Counted from the first letter of the stretch, positions 1 through 8,980 are shown. The stretch is 64,000 nt of DNA from Thioclava atlantica (GCF_000737065.1 NZ_AQRC01000001.1:248001-312000), one strand, 5' to 3'. The notes: a model not told the origin generated them from the sequence alone. A program made the numbers and translations.

Positions 1-748
1 GGGTCAGGAGCGGCAGCGCGCCCGCGGTATCCGCGGTCAGGAACAGCGCGTCCACATTGCCCGATTTGACCTGCGTCGCGATCTGCGGCGTCGCATCGAC
101 CACGCCCTGCTGCGAGAACGGGTAGGACGAGACGCCCGCGAGCGAGGCGCCGTTGCGCGCGATCGCGGACTGGATCGCCTGGGCGCCAACCTCGCCGGCG
201 GTGGTCTGCTCGTGCACGACCATGATCCGGCGCTTGCCCTGGCGCGCGGCATAGCTCACGAGCCGGTTCGCGGTATTGGGGAAGGTCGGGCCGAGCACGA
301 AGACGTTGCCGCCCGCGATATCGGTGTTGTTCGAGAAGGAGAGCACGTTGACATTGCGCGAGGCCACTGCGAGCCCCACCGCATTCGCCGATTGGGCGTA
401 GACCGGGCCGAGGATGATCTTGGCGCCGTTATCGACCGCCTTGGTAGCCATTGCGGCCGCCTGCGCGGGCTGCCCGGCCGTGTTGTAGATCTGCAGGTCG
501 ATGCGCACGCCCTGAAGATCCGCGATCGCCATGTTCGCGGCGTTCTGGAGTGCGCGCGCAAGGGTTTCGTCGCCGGAATTGCCCGACCCTGCGGGCACCA
601 GAAGCGCCACTTTCACGGGGGCGCTGGTATCGATGCGCTGGCCGGTATTGCCCATGCCGCCGGGCTGACAGGCGGCGAGCCAGAGCAGGGCGAAAACGGC
701 AATCACGCGAGACGCGAGGGCACGGGGGTTACGCAGGAAGTCAAACAT
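1..748 (-). CDS. Penicillin-binding protein activator, LpoA-like lipoprotein (C-terminus beyond window)
   Basis: Reading from the ATG at 748, the protein starts MFDFLRNPRALASR, has a hydrophobic stretch and a lipobox ending LAAC at about residues 23-26, so it is probably a lipoprotein. After a short linker comes a periplasmic-binding fold of the ABC ligand-binding type: VKVALLVPAGSG, then a segment with KIILGPVYAQSA and a second lobe around RRIMVVHEQTTAGE. That combination is the LpoA/YraM-like family (LppC domain), which in gammaproteobacteria activates PBP1A; the activator role here is inferred from family. The frame stays open to base 1, so the C-terminus is missing. It is divergent from rsmI (117 bases apart), the usual neighbour of this family in proteobacteria. 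Confidence 0.82.
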   Translation of the reverse strand, partial: MFDFLRNPRALASRVIAVFALLWLAACQPGGMGNTGQRIDTSAPVKVALLVPAGSGNSGDETLARALQNAANMAIADLQGVRIDLQIYNTAGQPAQAAAMATKAVDNGAKIILGPVYAQSANAVGLAVASRNVNVLSFSNNTDIAGGNVFVLGPTFPNTANRLVSYAARQGKRRIMVVHEQTTAGEVGAQAIQSAIARNGASLAGVSSYPFSQQGVVDATPQIATQVKSGNVDALFLTADTAGALPLLT

Positions 749-864
749 GTTACGTCCTTCATGGGCGTTCGGGGAAGACAGGTTCGCGGCGCGCGTGGCG
801 CGAGGCCGAGCCTATGCGCAACGGGGCGCGAAGTAAACGGCGCAGGCAGCAGGTGAGAGAGACG

Positions 865-1767
865 ATGCAGGACGGGTCCAAGACAGGACGAGATCGGGAA
901 ACGGGCCCCGCCGAACGCGAGGGAGGGCGGGCGCTCGAGCCCGGGCTCCATTTCATCGCGACCCCGATCGGGTCAGCGCGCGACATCACCTTGCGCGCGC
1001 TCGATATTCTCAAATCCGCCGATGTGCTCGCCGCCGAGGACACGCGCAGCCTTCGCCATCTCATGGAGATCCACGGGGTCGCGCTCGCGGGTCGGCCGCT
1101 TGTCGCCTATCACGACCATAACGGCGCCGCGGTGCGGCCGAAGCTGCTGCGTGCGCTCGAAGAGGGCAAGACGGTGGTCTATGCCTCAGAGGCGGGCACG
1201 CCCCTTGTCGCGGATCCGGGCTATCAGCTCGCCCGCGCGGTGATCGAGGCGGGCCTGCCGCTTCACAGCGCGCCGGGGCCCTCGGCGGTGCTGACCGCGC
1301 TCACCCTCTCGGGGCTCCCGAGCGACCGGTTCCTGTTTGCGGGGTTTCCGCCCAATACGAGGGGCGCGAGGCTGAACTGGCTGGCCGAGTTCAAGACGAT
1401 CCCGGCGACACTCGTTTTCTACGAAAGCCCCAAGCGCATTCGCGAAATGTTAAGGGACAGCGTGCAAACCTTCGGAGCAGGAAGACAGGCTGCGCTGTGC
1501 CGCGAATTGACAAAACGCTTCGAGGAGGTTCGCCGGGGAAATCTGGAAGACCTGCTCGAAGGGCTCGAAGCCGCGCAGGTGAAGGGTGAACTCGTGCTGG
1601 TGATCGATCGCGTTCCCGCGGTCGAGATCGACGAAGAGGAGCTCGCGGCGCTGCTGAAAGCCGCGTTGTCGCAGGGCAGCCTGCGCGACGCGGTGGATCA
1701 GGTGGCGGCGGATACCGGGCTTGCGCGCAGGAAGGTTTATCAGGCCGCTCTGGCCCTGGAGAAATGA
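865..1767 (+). CDS. rsmI: 16S rRNA (cytidine1402-2'-O)-methyltransferase RsmI
   Basis: A 300-residue tetrapyrrole-methylase-fold protein. Visible family motifs are LHFIATPIG (residues 28-36), DVLAAEDTR (53-61), SEAGTPLVADPG (108-119, the SDAGTPLISDPG signature with two changes) and PGPSA (137-141). RsmI uses SAM to 2'-O-methylate C1402 in the decoding centre of 16S rRNA. The ATG at 865 was chosen because AGGTGAGAGAG lies just upstream; the frame is open further 5' but without family similarity, and a GTG at 853 is a weaker alternative. The roughly 25-residue charged N-terminal extension before the core is longer than in E. coli. It is followed after 21 bases by yraN and then gshB, a conserved cluster. 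Confidence 0.93.
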   Translation: MQDGSKTGRDRETGPAEREGGRALEPGLHFIATPIGSARDITLRALDILKSADVLAAEDTRSLRHLMEIHGVALAGRPLVAYHDHNGAAVRPKLLRALEEGKTVVYASEAGTPLVADPGYQLARAVIEAGLPLHSAPGPSAVLTALTLSGLPSDRFLFAGFPPNTRGARLNWLAEFKTIPATLVFYESPKRIREMLRDSVQTFGAGRQAALCRELTKRFEEVRRGNLEDLLEGLEAAQVKGELVLVIDRVPAVEIDEEELAALLKAALSQGSLRDAVDQVAADTGLARRKVYQAALALEK

Positions 1768-1788
1768 CGCTGACCTTGGAGAGATGAG

Positions 1789-2154
1789 ATGAGCGGATCG
1801 CTATCCTACCATTCGGGCCTGGCCGCCGAAGAGCAGGTGGCGCGCCATTACGCGCGTTCGGGGCGCGAGGTGTCCGCCCATCGCTGGCGCGGACGCTATG
1901 GCGGCGAGATCGACCTCATCGCGTGCGAAGGCGATACGCTGATCTTCGTCGAGGTGAAGAAATCGCGCAGCCATGCCCGGGCCGCCGACCGGCTCTCGCA
2001 GCGGCAGATGCGCCGGATCTGCATTTCGGTCGAAGAGTATCTGATGCGGCATCCCGCGCCGGCGAACTGCAATCGCAAGGTACGCTTCGATCTGGCGCTG
2101 GTGGACGAGAGGGGAGAGATCCGCATTCTCGAGAATGCCTATTTCGGATTGTGA
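1789..2154 (+). CDS. yraN: YraN/UPF0102 family endonuclease-like protein
   Basis: A 121-residue protein with the YraN hallmark GEIDLI (residues 39-44) followed by FVEVK (53-57). This is the D-x(n)-E-x-K pattern of restriction-endonuclease-like (PD-(D/E)XK) folds, so a Holliday-junction-resolvase-like nuclease is the structural expectation; the cellular role is not established. Length matches the family (about 120). It lies between rsmI and gshB in the same direction, an arrangement shared by many proteobacteria, and is probably co-transcribed with rsmI. Confidence 0.88.
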   Translation: MSGSLSYHSGLAAEEQVARHYARSGREVSAHRWRGRYGGEIDLIACEGDTLIFVEVKKSRSHARAADRLSQRQMRRICISVEEYLMRHPAPANCNRKVRFDLALVDERGEIRILENAYFGL

Positions 2155-2214
2155 GTTGAGATTGCATTGCCGCGCGCCACATTGCATCAAGGCAGCAATG
2201 AAAGGGGGGCGCGG

Positions 2215-3156
2215 ATGGGTTTGAAAGTCGCAGTCCAGATGGATCCGATCGAGGCGATCGATATCGGCGCGGACAGCACGTTCCGGATCGCCGAGGAGGC
2301 GCAGGCGCGCGGGCATGAACTGTTCTACTACACGCCGGGTCGTCTGATCTATCGCGAGGGCCATGTGCTGGCCCGGGGCTGGCCGCTCGAGGTCCGGCGC
2401 GAGAAGGGCAATCACTTCACCCTGGGCGAGGAGACTGAAATCGATCTCGCGGATTGGGATGTGGTCTGGCTGCGGCAGGACCCGCCTTTCGACATGGGCT
2501 ATATCACCACGACCCATCTGCTCGAGCGGATCCATCCTTCGACGCTTGTCGTGAACGATCCGTTCTGGGTGCGCAACTCGCCCGAGAAGCTCCTGGTGCT
2601 CAACTTCCCCGAGCTCACGCCGCCGACGCTGATCGCGCGCGATCTGGGCGTGATCCGCGACTTCAAGGCGCATCATGGCGATATCATCCTCAAGCCGCTC
2701 TACGGCAATGGCGGGGCGGGGGTGTTCCGGCTCGACCCGAACGACCGCAATCTCTCGTCGCTGCACGAGCTTTTCATCGGCATCAATCGCGAGCCGCTGA
2801 TCGCGCAGAAATACCTCCCCGCCGTCTCGAAGGGGGACAAGCGGATCATCCTTGTCGACGGAGAGCCGGTCGGTGCGATCAACCGGGTCCCGGCCGAGGG
2901 CGAGACGCGGTCCAACATGCATGTGGGCGGGCGCCCCGAGCAGGCGGCCCTGAGCGAGCGCGACCGCGAGATCTGCGCGGCGATCGGTCCGGTCCTGCGC
3001 GAGAAGGGGCAGATCTTCGTCGGGATCGACGTGATCGGCGACTGGCTGACCGAGATCAACGTGACTTCGCCCACCGGCATCCAGGAGCTCGAGCGGTTCG
3101 AAGGCGTCAATATCGCGGCGAAGATCTGGGAGGCGATCGAGGCGAAGCGGGGGTGA
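2215..3156 (+). CDS. gshB: Glutathione synthetase
   Basis: A 313-residue ATP-grasp enzyme that joins gamma-glutamylcysteine and glycine in the second step of glutathione synthesis. The N-terminus [19 protein letters not shown] is the family's opening; later [13 protein letters not shown], the ATP-grasp core [16 protein letters not shown] and [14 protein letters not shown] match GshB closely. The ATG at 2215 follows an AAGGGGGG ribosome-binding site; an in-frame ATG at 2167 would add 16 unconserved residues. The stop is separated by one base from the next gene's ATG, suggesting translational coupling with the hydrolase. Confidence 0.95.
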   Translation: MGLKVAVQMDPIEAIDIGADSTFRIAEEAQARGHELFYYTPGRLIYREGHVLARGWPLEVRREKGNHFTLGEETEIDLADWDVVWLRQDPPFDMGYITTTHLLERIHPSTLVVNDPFWVRNSPEKLLVLNFPELTPPTLIARDLGVIRDFKAHHGDIILKPLYGNGGAGVFRLDPNDRNLSSLHELFIGINREPLIAQKYLPAVSKGDKRIILVDGEPVGAINRVPAEGETRSNMHVGGRPEQAALSERDREICAAIGPVLREKGQIFVGIDVIGDWLTEINVTSPTGIQELERFEGVNIAAKIWEAIEAKRG

Positions 3157-3157
3157 G

Positions 3158-4066
3158 ATGTCGATCCGGCTGACATGGCTGAATGCCTGGTTGCGTGCGG
3201 TGGTGAAGCCGCAGATGCGGCGATGCGCCGATCTGGGCGCGACGCGTCGCGTGACGGAACGGGTGGCCAGCTGGATCGTGCGGGAGCCTCGGGGGCTGTG
3301 CATGCTGGGCGTGGCGCTGGGGGATGTCCCGGCGCTCTCGCTGCGTGTCGGGCGAACGGAGCCCGGCCGGGCGATCCTCTATCTGCATGGCGGCGGCTAT
3401 ATTGCCGGCTCGCCCTACATGTATCGCGGTCTTGCCGGGCGCCTGTCGAAGTTGAGCGGCGTGGAGGTTTACGTTCCCGATTATCGCCTCGCGCCCGAGG
3501 CGCCCTTGCCGGCCGCGCTCGACGATGCAGAGGCATCCTTCGATGCGCTCTATCAGCGGGGCTATGATCCCGAAAACATCGTGATCGCGGGGGACAGTGC
3601 GGGCGGCGGGCTCGCGCTCTCGCTGCTCGCGCGGCTTTGCGCCCGCGGGGTGGTGCCCGCGGGGCTGATCGCCTTTTCGCCCTGGACCGATCTCACCTGT
3701 TCGGGCGAAAGCCTGCGGAGCAATGCCCGGCGCGAGGCGCTCCTGCCGGTCGAGCGGATCGGGGAGACGGTGGAACAGGCGCTTGGCGGGCATGCGGCGA
3801 ACGATCCTGCCGTGTCACCTTTGTTCGCCGAGTTTCGTGATCCGCCGCCGGTCCTGATCCAGCATTCGATGACCGAGATCCTCGCCGATGACTCGCTGCG
3901 CATGGCGGACCGGCTGCGCAGTTTCGGCGCGGCGGTGACGGTGCAGAGCTGGCCCGATGCGCCCCATGTCTGGCAATTCTTCGACGGAAGGCTGCCCGAG
4001 GCTCACGACGCGCTCGAGGATGCGGGCCGGGCGGCGCGTGCGATGCTCAACCTGCCCCCGCGCTGA
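3158..4066 (+). CDS. Alpha/beta hydrolase, hormone-sensitive-lipase (HSL) family
   Basis: A 302-residue alpha/beta hydrolase. The HSL-family oxyanion-hole motif HGGG is at residues 77-80, the nucleophile elbow GDSAGG at 145-150 (Ser147), the likely acid at Asp244/245 (ILADDS) and the catalytic His at 270 (DAPHVW). Members hydrolyse short-chain carboxylic esters; the substrate here is unknown. It starts one base after the gshB stop, so is probably translated with it. Its 3' end overlaps the 3' end of the convergent comM gene by 20 bases. No signal peptide is visible, so it should be cytoplasmic. Confidence 0.85.
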   Translation: MSIRLTWLNAWLRAVVKPQMRRCADLGATRRVTERVASWIVREPRGLCMLGVALGDVPALSLRVGRTEPGRAILYLHGGGYIAGSPYMYRGLAGRLSKLSGVEVYVPDYRLAPEAPLPAALDDAEASFDALYQRGYDPENIVIAGDSAGGGLALSLLARLCARGVVPAGLIAFSPWTDLTCSGESLRSNARREALLPVERIGETVEQALGGHAANDPAVSPLFAEFRDPPPVLIQHSMTEILADDSLRMADRLRSFGAAVTVQSWPDAPHVWQFFDGRLPEAHDALEDAGRAARAMLNLPPR

Positions 4067-5558
4067 TCCGGTAGCTCAACGCCTCGGCCACATGAGGCTG
4101 ACGCACATCTTCGCTCTCGTCGAGATCGGCGATGGTGCGGGCGACGCGCAACACCCGGTGATAGCCGCGGGCCGACAATCCGAGCCGTTCGGCCATTTTC
4201 GCCATCAGGGCCTGCCCTTCTGAATCAGGAGTGGCGATCTCCTCGAGAAGTGCCCCCTCGGCTTCCGAATTCACCCGGATCGCCCGCACCTGCGCGAAGC
4301 GTTCCGATTGCCGCGCCCGCGCCCTCGCCACGCGCGCGGCCACCTCGGCCGAGCTGTCGCCCGAGGCCGGCAGATCGAGATCGGCATAGCGCACGGGAGG
4401 CACCTCTAGGCGCAGATCGAACCGGTCCAGCAACGGGCCCGAGATCCGGCTCAGGTAATCCTCTCCGCAGCCCGGCGCGCGCGAGCAGGCGCGCTCGGGT
4501 TCGGTGAGGTGACCGCATTTGCAGGGATTGGCCGCCGCGATCAGCAGGAAGCGGCAGGGGTAGCGGGTATGGGCATTCGCGCGCGCCACCACGACCTCGC
4601 CGGTTTCGACCGGTTGGCGCAGGGTTTCGAGTACGGCACGGGGGAATTCGGGAAACTCGTCCATGAAGAGAACGCCGTTATGCGCGAGGCTGACCTCGCC
4701 CGGACGCGCGCCGCGCCCGCCGCCGATCATCGCGGCCATAGAGGCGGTATGATGCGGATCGCGGAAGGGGCGGCTGCGCGAGATGCCGCCTTCGTCCAAT
4801 AGCCCCGAGAGCGAGTGGATCATCGAGGTTTCGAGCATCTCCTCGGGGCTCATCTCGGGCAGGATCGTGGGAAGGCGGGCGGCCAGCATCGACTTTCCGG
4901 AGCCTGGCGCACCGATCATCATCAGGTGGTGGCGTCCTGCGGCGGCGATCTCGAGCGCGCGTTTGGCGCGTTCCTGGCCCTTCACGTCGCGCAGGTCGCG
5001 TGGGTGCGGTGCCGTCTGGACGAGGCCCGGGCGGGCGGGCTCGAGCGGGGCGCGCCCGTTCAGGTGATCGACGGCGGCGGCGAGCGTGGCGGGCGCTGCG
5101 ACCTCTGCCGCAGCCACCCAGGCGGCCTCCCCGCCGGAGCCTTGCGGGCAGATCAGCGCCCGTCCGCTCTCGGCCGCGGCGAGGGCGGCGGGCAGGGCGC
5201 CTGCGACGGGCAGGAGCCGTCCGTCGAGCGAAAGTTCCCCGATCGCGACGAGATCCTCGAGCCGCTCGCGCGGGACGATGCCGATTGCGCCGAGCAGCGC
5301 CAGGGCGATCGGCAGGTCGAAATGCGAGCCCTCCTTCGGCAGATCGGCGGGCGAGAGATTGACGGTGATCTTCTGCATCGGCAGGGCCACGCCAAGCGCC
5401 CCGAGCGCGGCCCGCACCCGTTCGCGCGCCTCCGACACCGCCTTGTCGGGCAGGCCGACGACGGAAAAGGCGGGCATGCCCTCGGAGAGCGCGCATTGCA
5501 CCTCGACCAGGCGGGCCTCCACCCCTTCGAACGCGACCGTGTGGCTCTTGCTGACCAT
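4047..5558 (-). CDS. comM: YifB/ComM-family magnesium-chelatase-like AAA+ ATPase
   Basis: A 503-residue protein with an N-terminal Lon-protease-S5-like domain (SVVGLPDKAVSEARERV, residues 32-48; ITVNLSPADLPKEG), a Walker A GAPGSGKS at 216-223, a Walker B LFMDEF and a cysteine cluster CKCGH...C...C typical of the family, plus a C-terminal Mg-chelatase-like domain. In naturally competent bacteria ComM acts as a helicase promoting branch migration during recombination; that role is inferred from homology. The ATG at 5558 was chosen for the GGGGAGAGGG site just upstream; an in-frame ATG at 5597 lacks one. It diverges from rpoH across a 465-base gap. Confidence 0.92.
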   Translation of the reverse strand: MVSKSHTVAFEGVEARLVEVQCALSEGMPAFSVVGLPDKAVSEARERVRAALGALGVALPMQKITVNLSPADLPKEGSHFDLPIALALLGAIGIVPRERLEDLVAIGELSLDGRLLPVAGALPAALAAAESGRALICPQGSGGEAAWVAAAEVAAPATLAAAVDHLNGRAPLEPARPGLVQTAPHPRDLRDVKGQERAKRALEIAAAGRHHLMMIGAPGSGKSMLAARLPTILPEMSPEEMLETSMIHSLSGLLDEGGISRSRPFRDPHHTASMAAMIGGGRGARPGEVSLAHNGVLFMDEFPEFPRAVLETLRQPVETGEVVVARANAHTRYPCRFLLIAAANPCKCGHLTEPERACSRAPGCGEDYLSRISGPLLDRFDLRLEVPPVRYADLDLPASGDSSAEVAARVARARARQSERFAQVRAIRVNSEAEGALLEEIATPDSEGQALMAKMAERLGLSARGYHRVLRVARTIADLDESEDVRQPHVAEALSYRISAGAG

Positions 5559-5794
5559 GCCCTCTCCCCGTACCGGCTCCGGAGCTTGGGCGAGCATGGT
5601 TTAGGATTGGTTAATGCCGCCCCGGTCCCTGCCGCGCCGCCGTGCGGGGCGACTCAGAAGTGCAGGCCCGGGGCCGATGACTCCAGAAATGAGCCGCAAT
5701 TGCCTGATATTGCGCGTGTTTGCACAGGTTTCTTTGCGGTGCCGCGCAGTTCGCCGCGTCGCAGCGTTACAGACAGTCAAGTGTTCGTGAGTAG

Positions 5795-5840
5795 GCTTAT
5801 CAATTCGCCCGGTCGAGAGGATGTGATAAGCGTGGCTTAT
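5795..5840. repeat. Three GCTTAT/ATAAGC inverted elements upstream of rpoH
   Basis: GCTTATC (5795-5801) is followed by its reverse complement GATAAGC (5825-5831) and then GCTTAT (5835-5840). The last two form ATAAGC-GTG-GCTTAT, an exact 6-bp palindrome with a 3-base spacer. Three copies in 46 bases within an AT-rich promoter region suggest an operator, though single 6-bp palindromes occur by chance. Confidence 0.4.
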
Positions 5841-5943
5841 GAAATTGAAATCGCGTCACTTTTTCGACGGAACCGAAGTCAAGGGTCGCGGTTGCACAAA
5901 GTTACAGTCAGGATTCAACATTTCCGTGAGGAACCTTTTCATG

Positions 5944-5980
5944 CCAATCGCATTGAGAGAGCAATGCAGCCAATCGCATT
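5944..5980 (+). repeat. Direct repeat CCAATCGCATT x2 in the rpoH leader region
   Basis: Two exact copies of CCAATCGCATT lie at 5944-5954 and 5970-5980, 26 bases start to start, ending 43 bases before the rpoH ATG. The first six bases (CCAATC) of each copy are complementary to GATTGG at 6015-6020, which overlaps the last base of the rpoH Shine-Dalgarno sequence. Confidence 0.5.
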
Positions 5981-6023
5981 AGGTTGCGTCGGACATGGGC
6001 GGAAGACCCAGGGAGATTGGTAA

Positions 6024-6902
6024 ATGGCACTTGATGGTATGACCGATGAAACCCTTCCGCGCCAGGCGATGCGGGCCGAGTTCCTCGATGCGGAAACCGA
6101 AGCGGAACTTGCCCGGGCATGGCGGGACAATCGCGACGAGAGGGCGCTTCACCGTCTGGTCACCGCCTATATGCGCCTCGCCATCTCGATGGCCTCCAAA
6201 TTCCGCCGCTACGGCGCGCCGATGAACGATCTCATCCAGGAAGCCTCGCTGGGCCTGATGAAAGCCGCCGACAAGTTCGACCCCGATCGCGGGGTGCGCT
6301 TCTCCACCTATGCTGTCTGGTGGATCAAGGCCTCGATCCAGGAATTCGTGATGCGCAACTGGTCGATGGTGCGTACCGGCTCGACCTCCTCGCAAAAGGC
6401 GCTGTTCTTCAACATGCGCCGGGTTCAGGCCCAGCTTTCGCGCGAAGCGGCGCAGGAAGGCGAGACCCTCGACCCGATCCAGTTGCGCCAGCGCGTCGCC
6501 GAGGTGATCGGCGTTCCGGTCGCCGATGTCGAGATGATGGAAGGGCGCCTCTCTGGCTCCGATTTCTCGCTCAACGCGACGCAATCGAGCGACGAAGAGG
6601 GGCGCGAATGGGTCGAGACCCTCGAGGATGACGGCGCCAATCCCGAGGACGCGGTGGCCGAGTCCCATGACGGCAACACGATGAAGGTCTGGCTGGGCGA
6701 AGCGATGCAGACCTTGACCGATCGCGAGCGCTACATCGTGACCGAACGCCGCCTGATCGACGATCCGCGCACGCTGGAATCGCTCGGCGAGGAACTGGGT
6801 CTTTCGAAGGAACGGATCCGTCAGCTCGAGGCGCAGGCTTTCGGCAAGATGCGCAAATCTCTTGAAACTCATCAGGTCGAGGTCCAAAGCTTCTTCGTAT
6901 GA
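6024..6902 (+). CDS. rpoH: RNA polymerase heat-shock sigma factor RpoH (sigma-32 family)
   Basis: A 292-residue group-3-like sigma factor. Region 2 is intact (LIQEASLGLMKAADKFD and FSTYAVWWIKASIQEF, residues 70-107), and the RpoH box QKALFFNMRRV at 124-134 identifies it as RpoH rather than RpoD. Region 4 ends with TLESLGEELGLSKERIRQLE, the DNA-binding helix-turn-helix for the -35 element. Many Rhodobacterales carry two RpoH proteins; the downstream ChaN-coaBC neighbourhood resembles what I recall for the RpoHII type (oxidative/singlet-oxygen response in Rhodobacter), but that assignment is uncertain. The stop overlaps the ATG of the next gene by four bases (ATGA), implying coupling. Confidence 0.95.
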   Translation: MALDGMTDETLPRQAMRAEFLDAETEAELARAWRDNRDERALHRLVTAYMRLAISMASKFRRYGAPMNDLIQEASLGLMKAADKFDPDRGVRFSTYAVWWIKASIQEFVMRNWSMVRTGSTSSQKALFFNMRRVQAQLSREAAQEGETLDPIQLRQRVAEVIGVPVADVEMMEGRLSGSDFSLNATQSSDEEGREWVETLEDDGANPEDAVAESHDGNTMKVWLGEAMQTLTDRERYIVTERRLIDDPRTLESLGEELGLSKERIRQLEAQAFGKMRKSLETHQVEVQSFFV

Positions 6903-7711
6903 AGAGGCTTCTGACCGCATTGATCGCCCTGTGTTTCGCCCTCCCGGCTTTCGCCGAGGAGGTCACGCCCGATGCGCTCGACCATCTCTCGGGCGATATC
7001 GTCGTGCTCGGGGAGGTGCATGACAATCCCCAGCATCATCTCAATCAGGCCCGCGCGATCCGAGCGCTGAGCCCGAAGGCCGTGGTCTTCGAGATGCTCT
7101 CGCCCGAGCAGGCGGCGCGGGTCACCCCCGCGCTGTTGCAAGACGAAGCGGCGCTCGATGCGGCGCTCGGGTGGGAAGCGGCGGGCTGGCCGGATTTCCG
7201 GATCTATTACCCGATCTTTCAGGCCTTGGGCGGCGCCCGGATCTACGGGGCCGCGCAGCCCCGCGAGACGGTTCGCGCCGCGATGACGACGCCCTTGCCC
7301 GAGCTTTTCGGCAAGGATGCCGCGCGGTTCGGGCTCGACCGGCCCTATCCCGACCCGCTGCAGAAACGCCTCGAGCAAGAGGCGCAGGCCGATCACTGCA
7401 ACGCGCTGCCGCCCGAACTGCTGCCGGGCATGGTCGCCGCGCAGCGCTTCCGCGATGCCGCTTTCGCGCGCGTGGCGCTTGAGGCCTATCGCGACACCGG
7501 CGGTCCGGTCGCGGTGATCACCGGGTCGGGGCATGCGCGCACCGATCTGGCCGTGCCGGCGATGCTCCACGAGGCCGATCCCGGGCTGAGGGTTCTCTCG
7601 CTGGGCCAGATCGAGGGGGAGACGGGCAGCGATCCCGGCGCACAGCCTTTCGATCTCTGGATCGTCTCTCCGCCCACGCCGCGCCCCGATCCCTGCGCCG
7701 CCTTCAAGTGA
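6899..7711 (+). CDS. ChaN-like haem-binding exported protein
   Basis: A 270-residue protein with a clear signal peptide (MKRLLTALIALCFALPAFA, cleavage after residue 19-20). The ChaN/EreA-like fold is recognised from GEVHDN (38-43), VVFEMLSPEQ, and near the C-terminus MVAAQRFRDAAFA and ITGSGHARTDLAVP. Campylobacter ChaN binds stacked haem dimers; iron or haem handling is the family expectation, not shown here. There is no lipobox cysteine at the cleavage site, so it is probably soluble in the periplasm. It overlaps rpoH by 4 bases and probably forms an operon with it. Confidence 0.8.
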   Translation: MKRLLTALIALCFALPAFAEEVTPDALDHLSGDIVVLGEVHDNPQHHLNQARAIRALSPKAVVFEMLSPEQAARVTPALLQDEAALDAALGWEAAGWPDFRIYYPIFQALGGARIYGAAQPRETVRAAMTTPLPELFGKDAARFGLDRPYPDPLQKRLEQEAQADHCNALPPELLPGMVAAQRFRDAAFARVALEAYRDTGGPVAVITGSGHARTDLAVPAMLHEADPGLRVLSLGQIEGETGSDPGAQPFDLWIVSPPTPRPDPCAAFK

Positions 7712-7768
7712 TCCTTGCACCGGCGCCCCCCGCCGCTTAGACCAAGGGGGAACTGCGCGGAGTGGCAA

Positions 7769-8977
7769 ATGCTTGCGGGCAAACGCATCCTGTTGATCGT
7801 CGGCGGCGGTATCGCGGCCTTCAAGGCGCCCGAGCTGATCCGGCTCCTGCGCGGGGCGGGGGCTTCGGTGAGCCCGGTCCTGACCAAGGCGGGAGCGCAA
7901 TTCGTCACCCCCCTTACGCTGTCCTCGCTCGCGGGTGAGGCGGTGCATGACGATCTCTTCGATCTCACCCATGAAGCCGAGATCGGCCATATCCAGCTTT
8001 CGCGCGCGGCCGATCTGGTCGTCGTGGTCGCGGCTACCGCGGATCTGATGGCGAAGCTTGCGAACGGGCTGGCCAACGACCTCGCCTCGACGCTGCTCCT
8101 GGCGACCGACAAGCGCGTGCTCGTCGCCCCGGCGATGAATGTCCGGATGTGGGACCATCCCGCGACGCAGCGCAATGTGGCGACGTTGAAATCCGACGGC
8201 GTGCTCTTTGCCGGTCCGACCAGCGGCGACATGGCCTGCGGCGAGTTCGGCGAGGGCCGGATGGTCGAACCGGCCGAGATCCTCTCCGCGATCGAGGCCG
8301 CGCTCGGGCAGGGCCCGCTGAACGGCCGCCATATCCTCGTCACCTCCGGGCCGACCCATGAACCGATCGACCCGGTGCGCTATATCGCGAACCGGTCCTC
8401 GGGGGCGCAGGGCACGGCGCTGGCCGCCGCGTTGCGTGATCTCGGCGCGCGCGTCACTTTCGTCACCGGCCCGGCCACCGTCCCGCCGCCTGCGGGCGTC
8501 GAGCTGGTCCGGGTCGAGACCGCGCGCGAGATGCTTGCCGCGGTCGAGGCGGCGCTGCCGGCCGATGCCGCGATCTTCGCCGCCGCCGTCGCGGATTGGC
8601 GCGTTGCGAATGCCGCGGCGCGGAAGATGAAGAAAGATGGCTCGGGCGCGGCCCCCGCGCTCGAATTCGCCGAGAACCCCGACATCCTCGCGACCGTGTC
8701 GCAGAGGAAGGCCGGGCGCCCCCAGCTTGTCGTCGGCTTCGCGGCCGAGACCCACGAGGTCGAGCGCCATGCCGCCGAGAAGCGCGCCCGCAAGGGCTGC
8801 GACTGGATCGTGGCGAATGATGTGAGCCCCGAAAGCGGCGTGATGGGCGGGCGCGAGAACGCGGTGACGATCATCGACTCCTCGGGCGCGGAACGCTGGG
8901 ACCGGATGGACAAGGCCGAGGTTGCGCGCAGGCTCGCCGCGCGCATCGCCCGGGCGCTCGGCGCGAACGGAAAATGA
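7769..8977 (+). CDS. coaBC: Bifunctional phosphopantothenoylcysteine decarboxylase/phosphopantothenate-cysteine ligase
   Basis: A 402-residue bifunctional CoA-biosynthesis enzyme. The N-terminal CoaC flavoprotein half (about 1-180) keeps the catalytic His74 in GHIQLS, the PAMN motif at 121-124 and Cys157 in the GDMACGEFGEGRM flap. The C-terminal CoaB half (about 185-402) opens with HILVTSGPTHEPIDPVRYIANRSSG. It makes 4'-phosphopantetheine from phosphopantothenate, cysteine and CTP. The ATG at 7769 fits the conserved start (MLAGKRILLIVGGG); the ribosome-binding site is weak. It lies 57 bases after the ChaN-like gene, so an rpoH-chaN-coaBC transcript is possible. Confidence 0.94.
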   Translation: MLAGKRILLIVGGGIAAFKAPELIRLLRGAGASVSPVLTKAGAQFVTPLTLSSLAGEAVHDDLFDLTHEAEIGHIQLSRAADLVVVVAATADLMAKLANGLANDLASTLLLATDKRVLVAPAMNVRMWDHPATQRNVATLKSDGVLFAGPTSGDMACGEFGEGRMVEPAEILSAIEAALGQGPLNGRHILVTSGPTHEPIDPVRYIANRSSGAQGTALAAALRDLGARVTFVTGPATVPPPAGVELVRVETAREMLAAVEAALPADAAIFAAAVADWRVANAAARKMKKDGSGAAPALEFAENPDILATVSQRKAGRPQLVVGFAAETHEVERHAAEKRARKGCDWIVANDVSPESGVMGGRENAVTIIDSSGAERWDRMDKAEVARRLAARIARALGANGK

Positions 8978-8980
8978 GGG

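Larger units (their letters stand above)
5559..6023. other. Divergent intergenic region between comM and rpoH
   Basis: This 465-base gene-free stretch must hold the promoters of comM (leftward) and rpoH (rightward). It is visibly more AT-rich than the flanking genes, especially 5790-5990. I see two sets of short repeats (listed separately) but no convincing sigma-70 or heat-shock promoter hexamer pair. The rpoH ribosome-binding site is AGGGAG at 6010-6015. Confidence 0.6.

Noticed and set aside
5892-5920. TTGCAC-N17-TCAACA as a sigma-70 promoter for rpoH
   Set aside because: The -10 candidate matches consensus at too few positions; kept out of the feature list.
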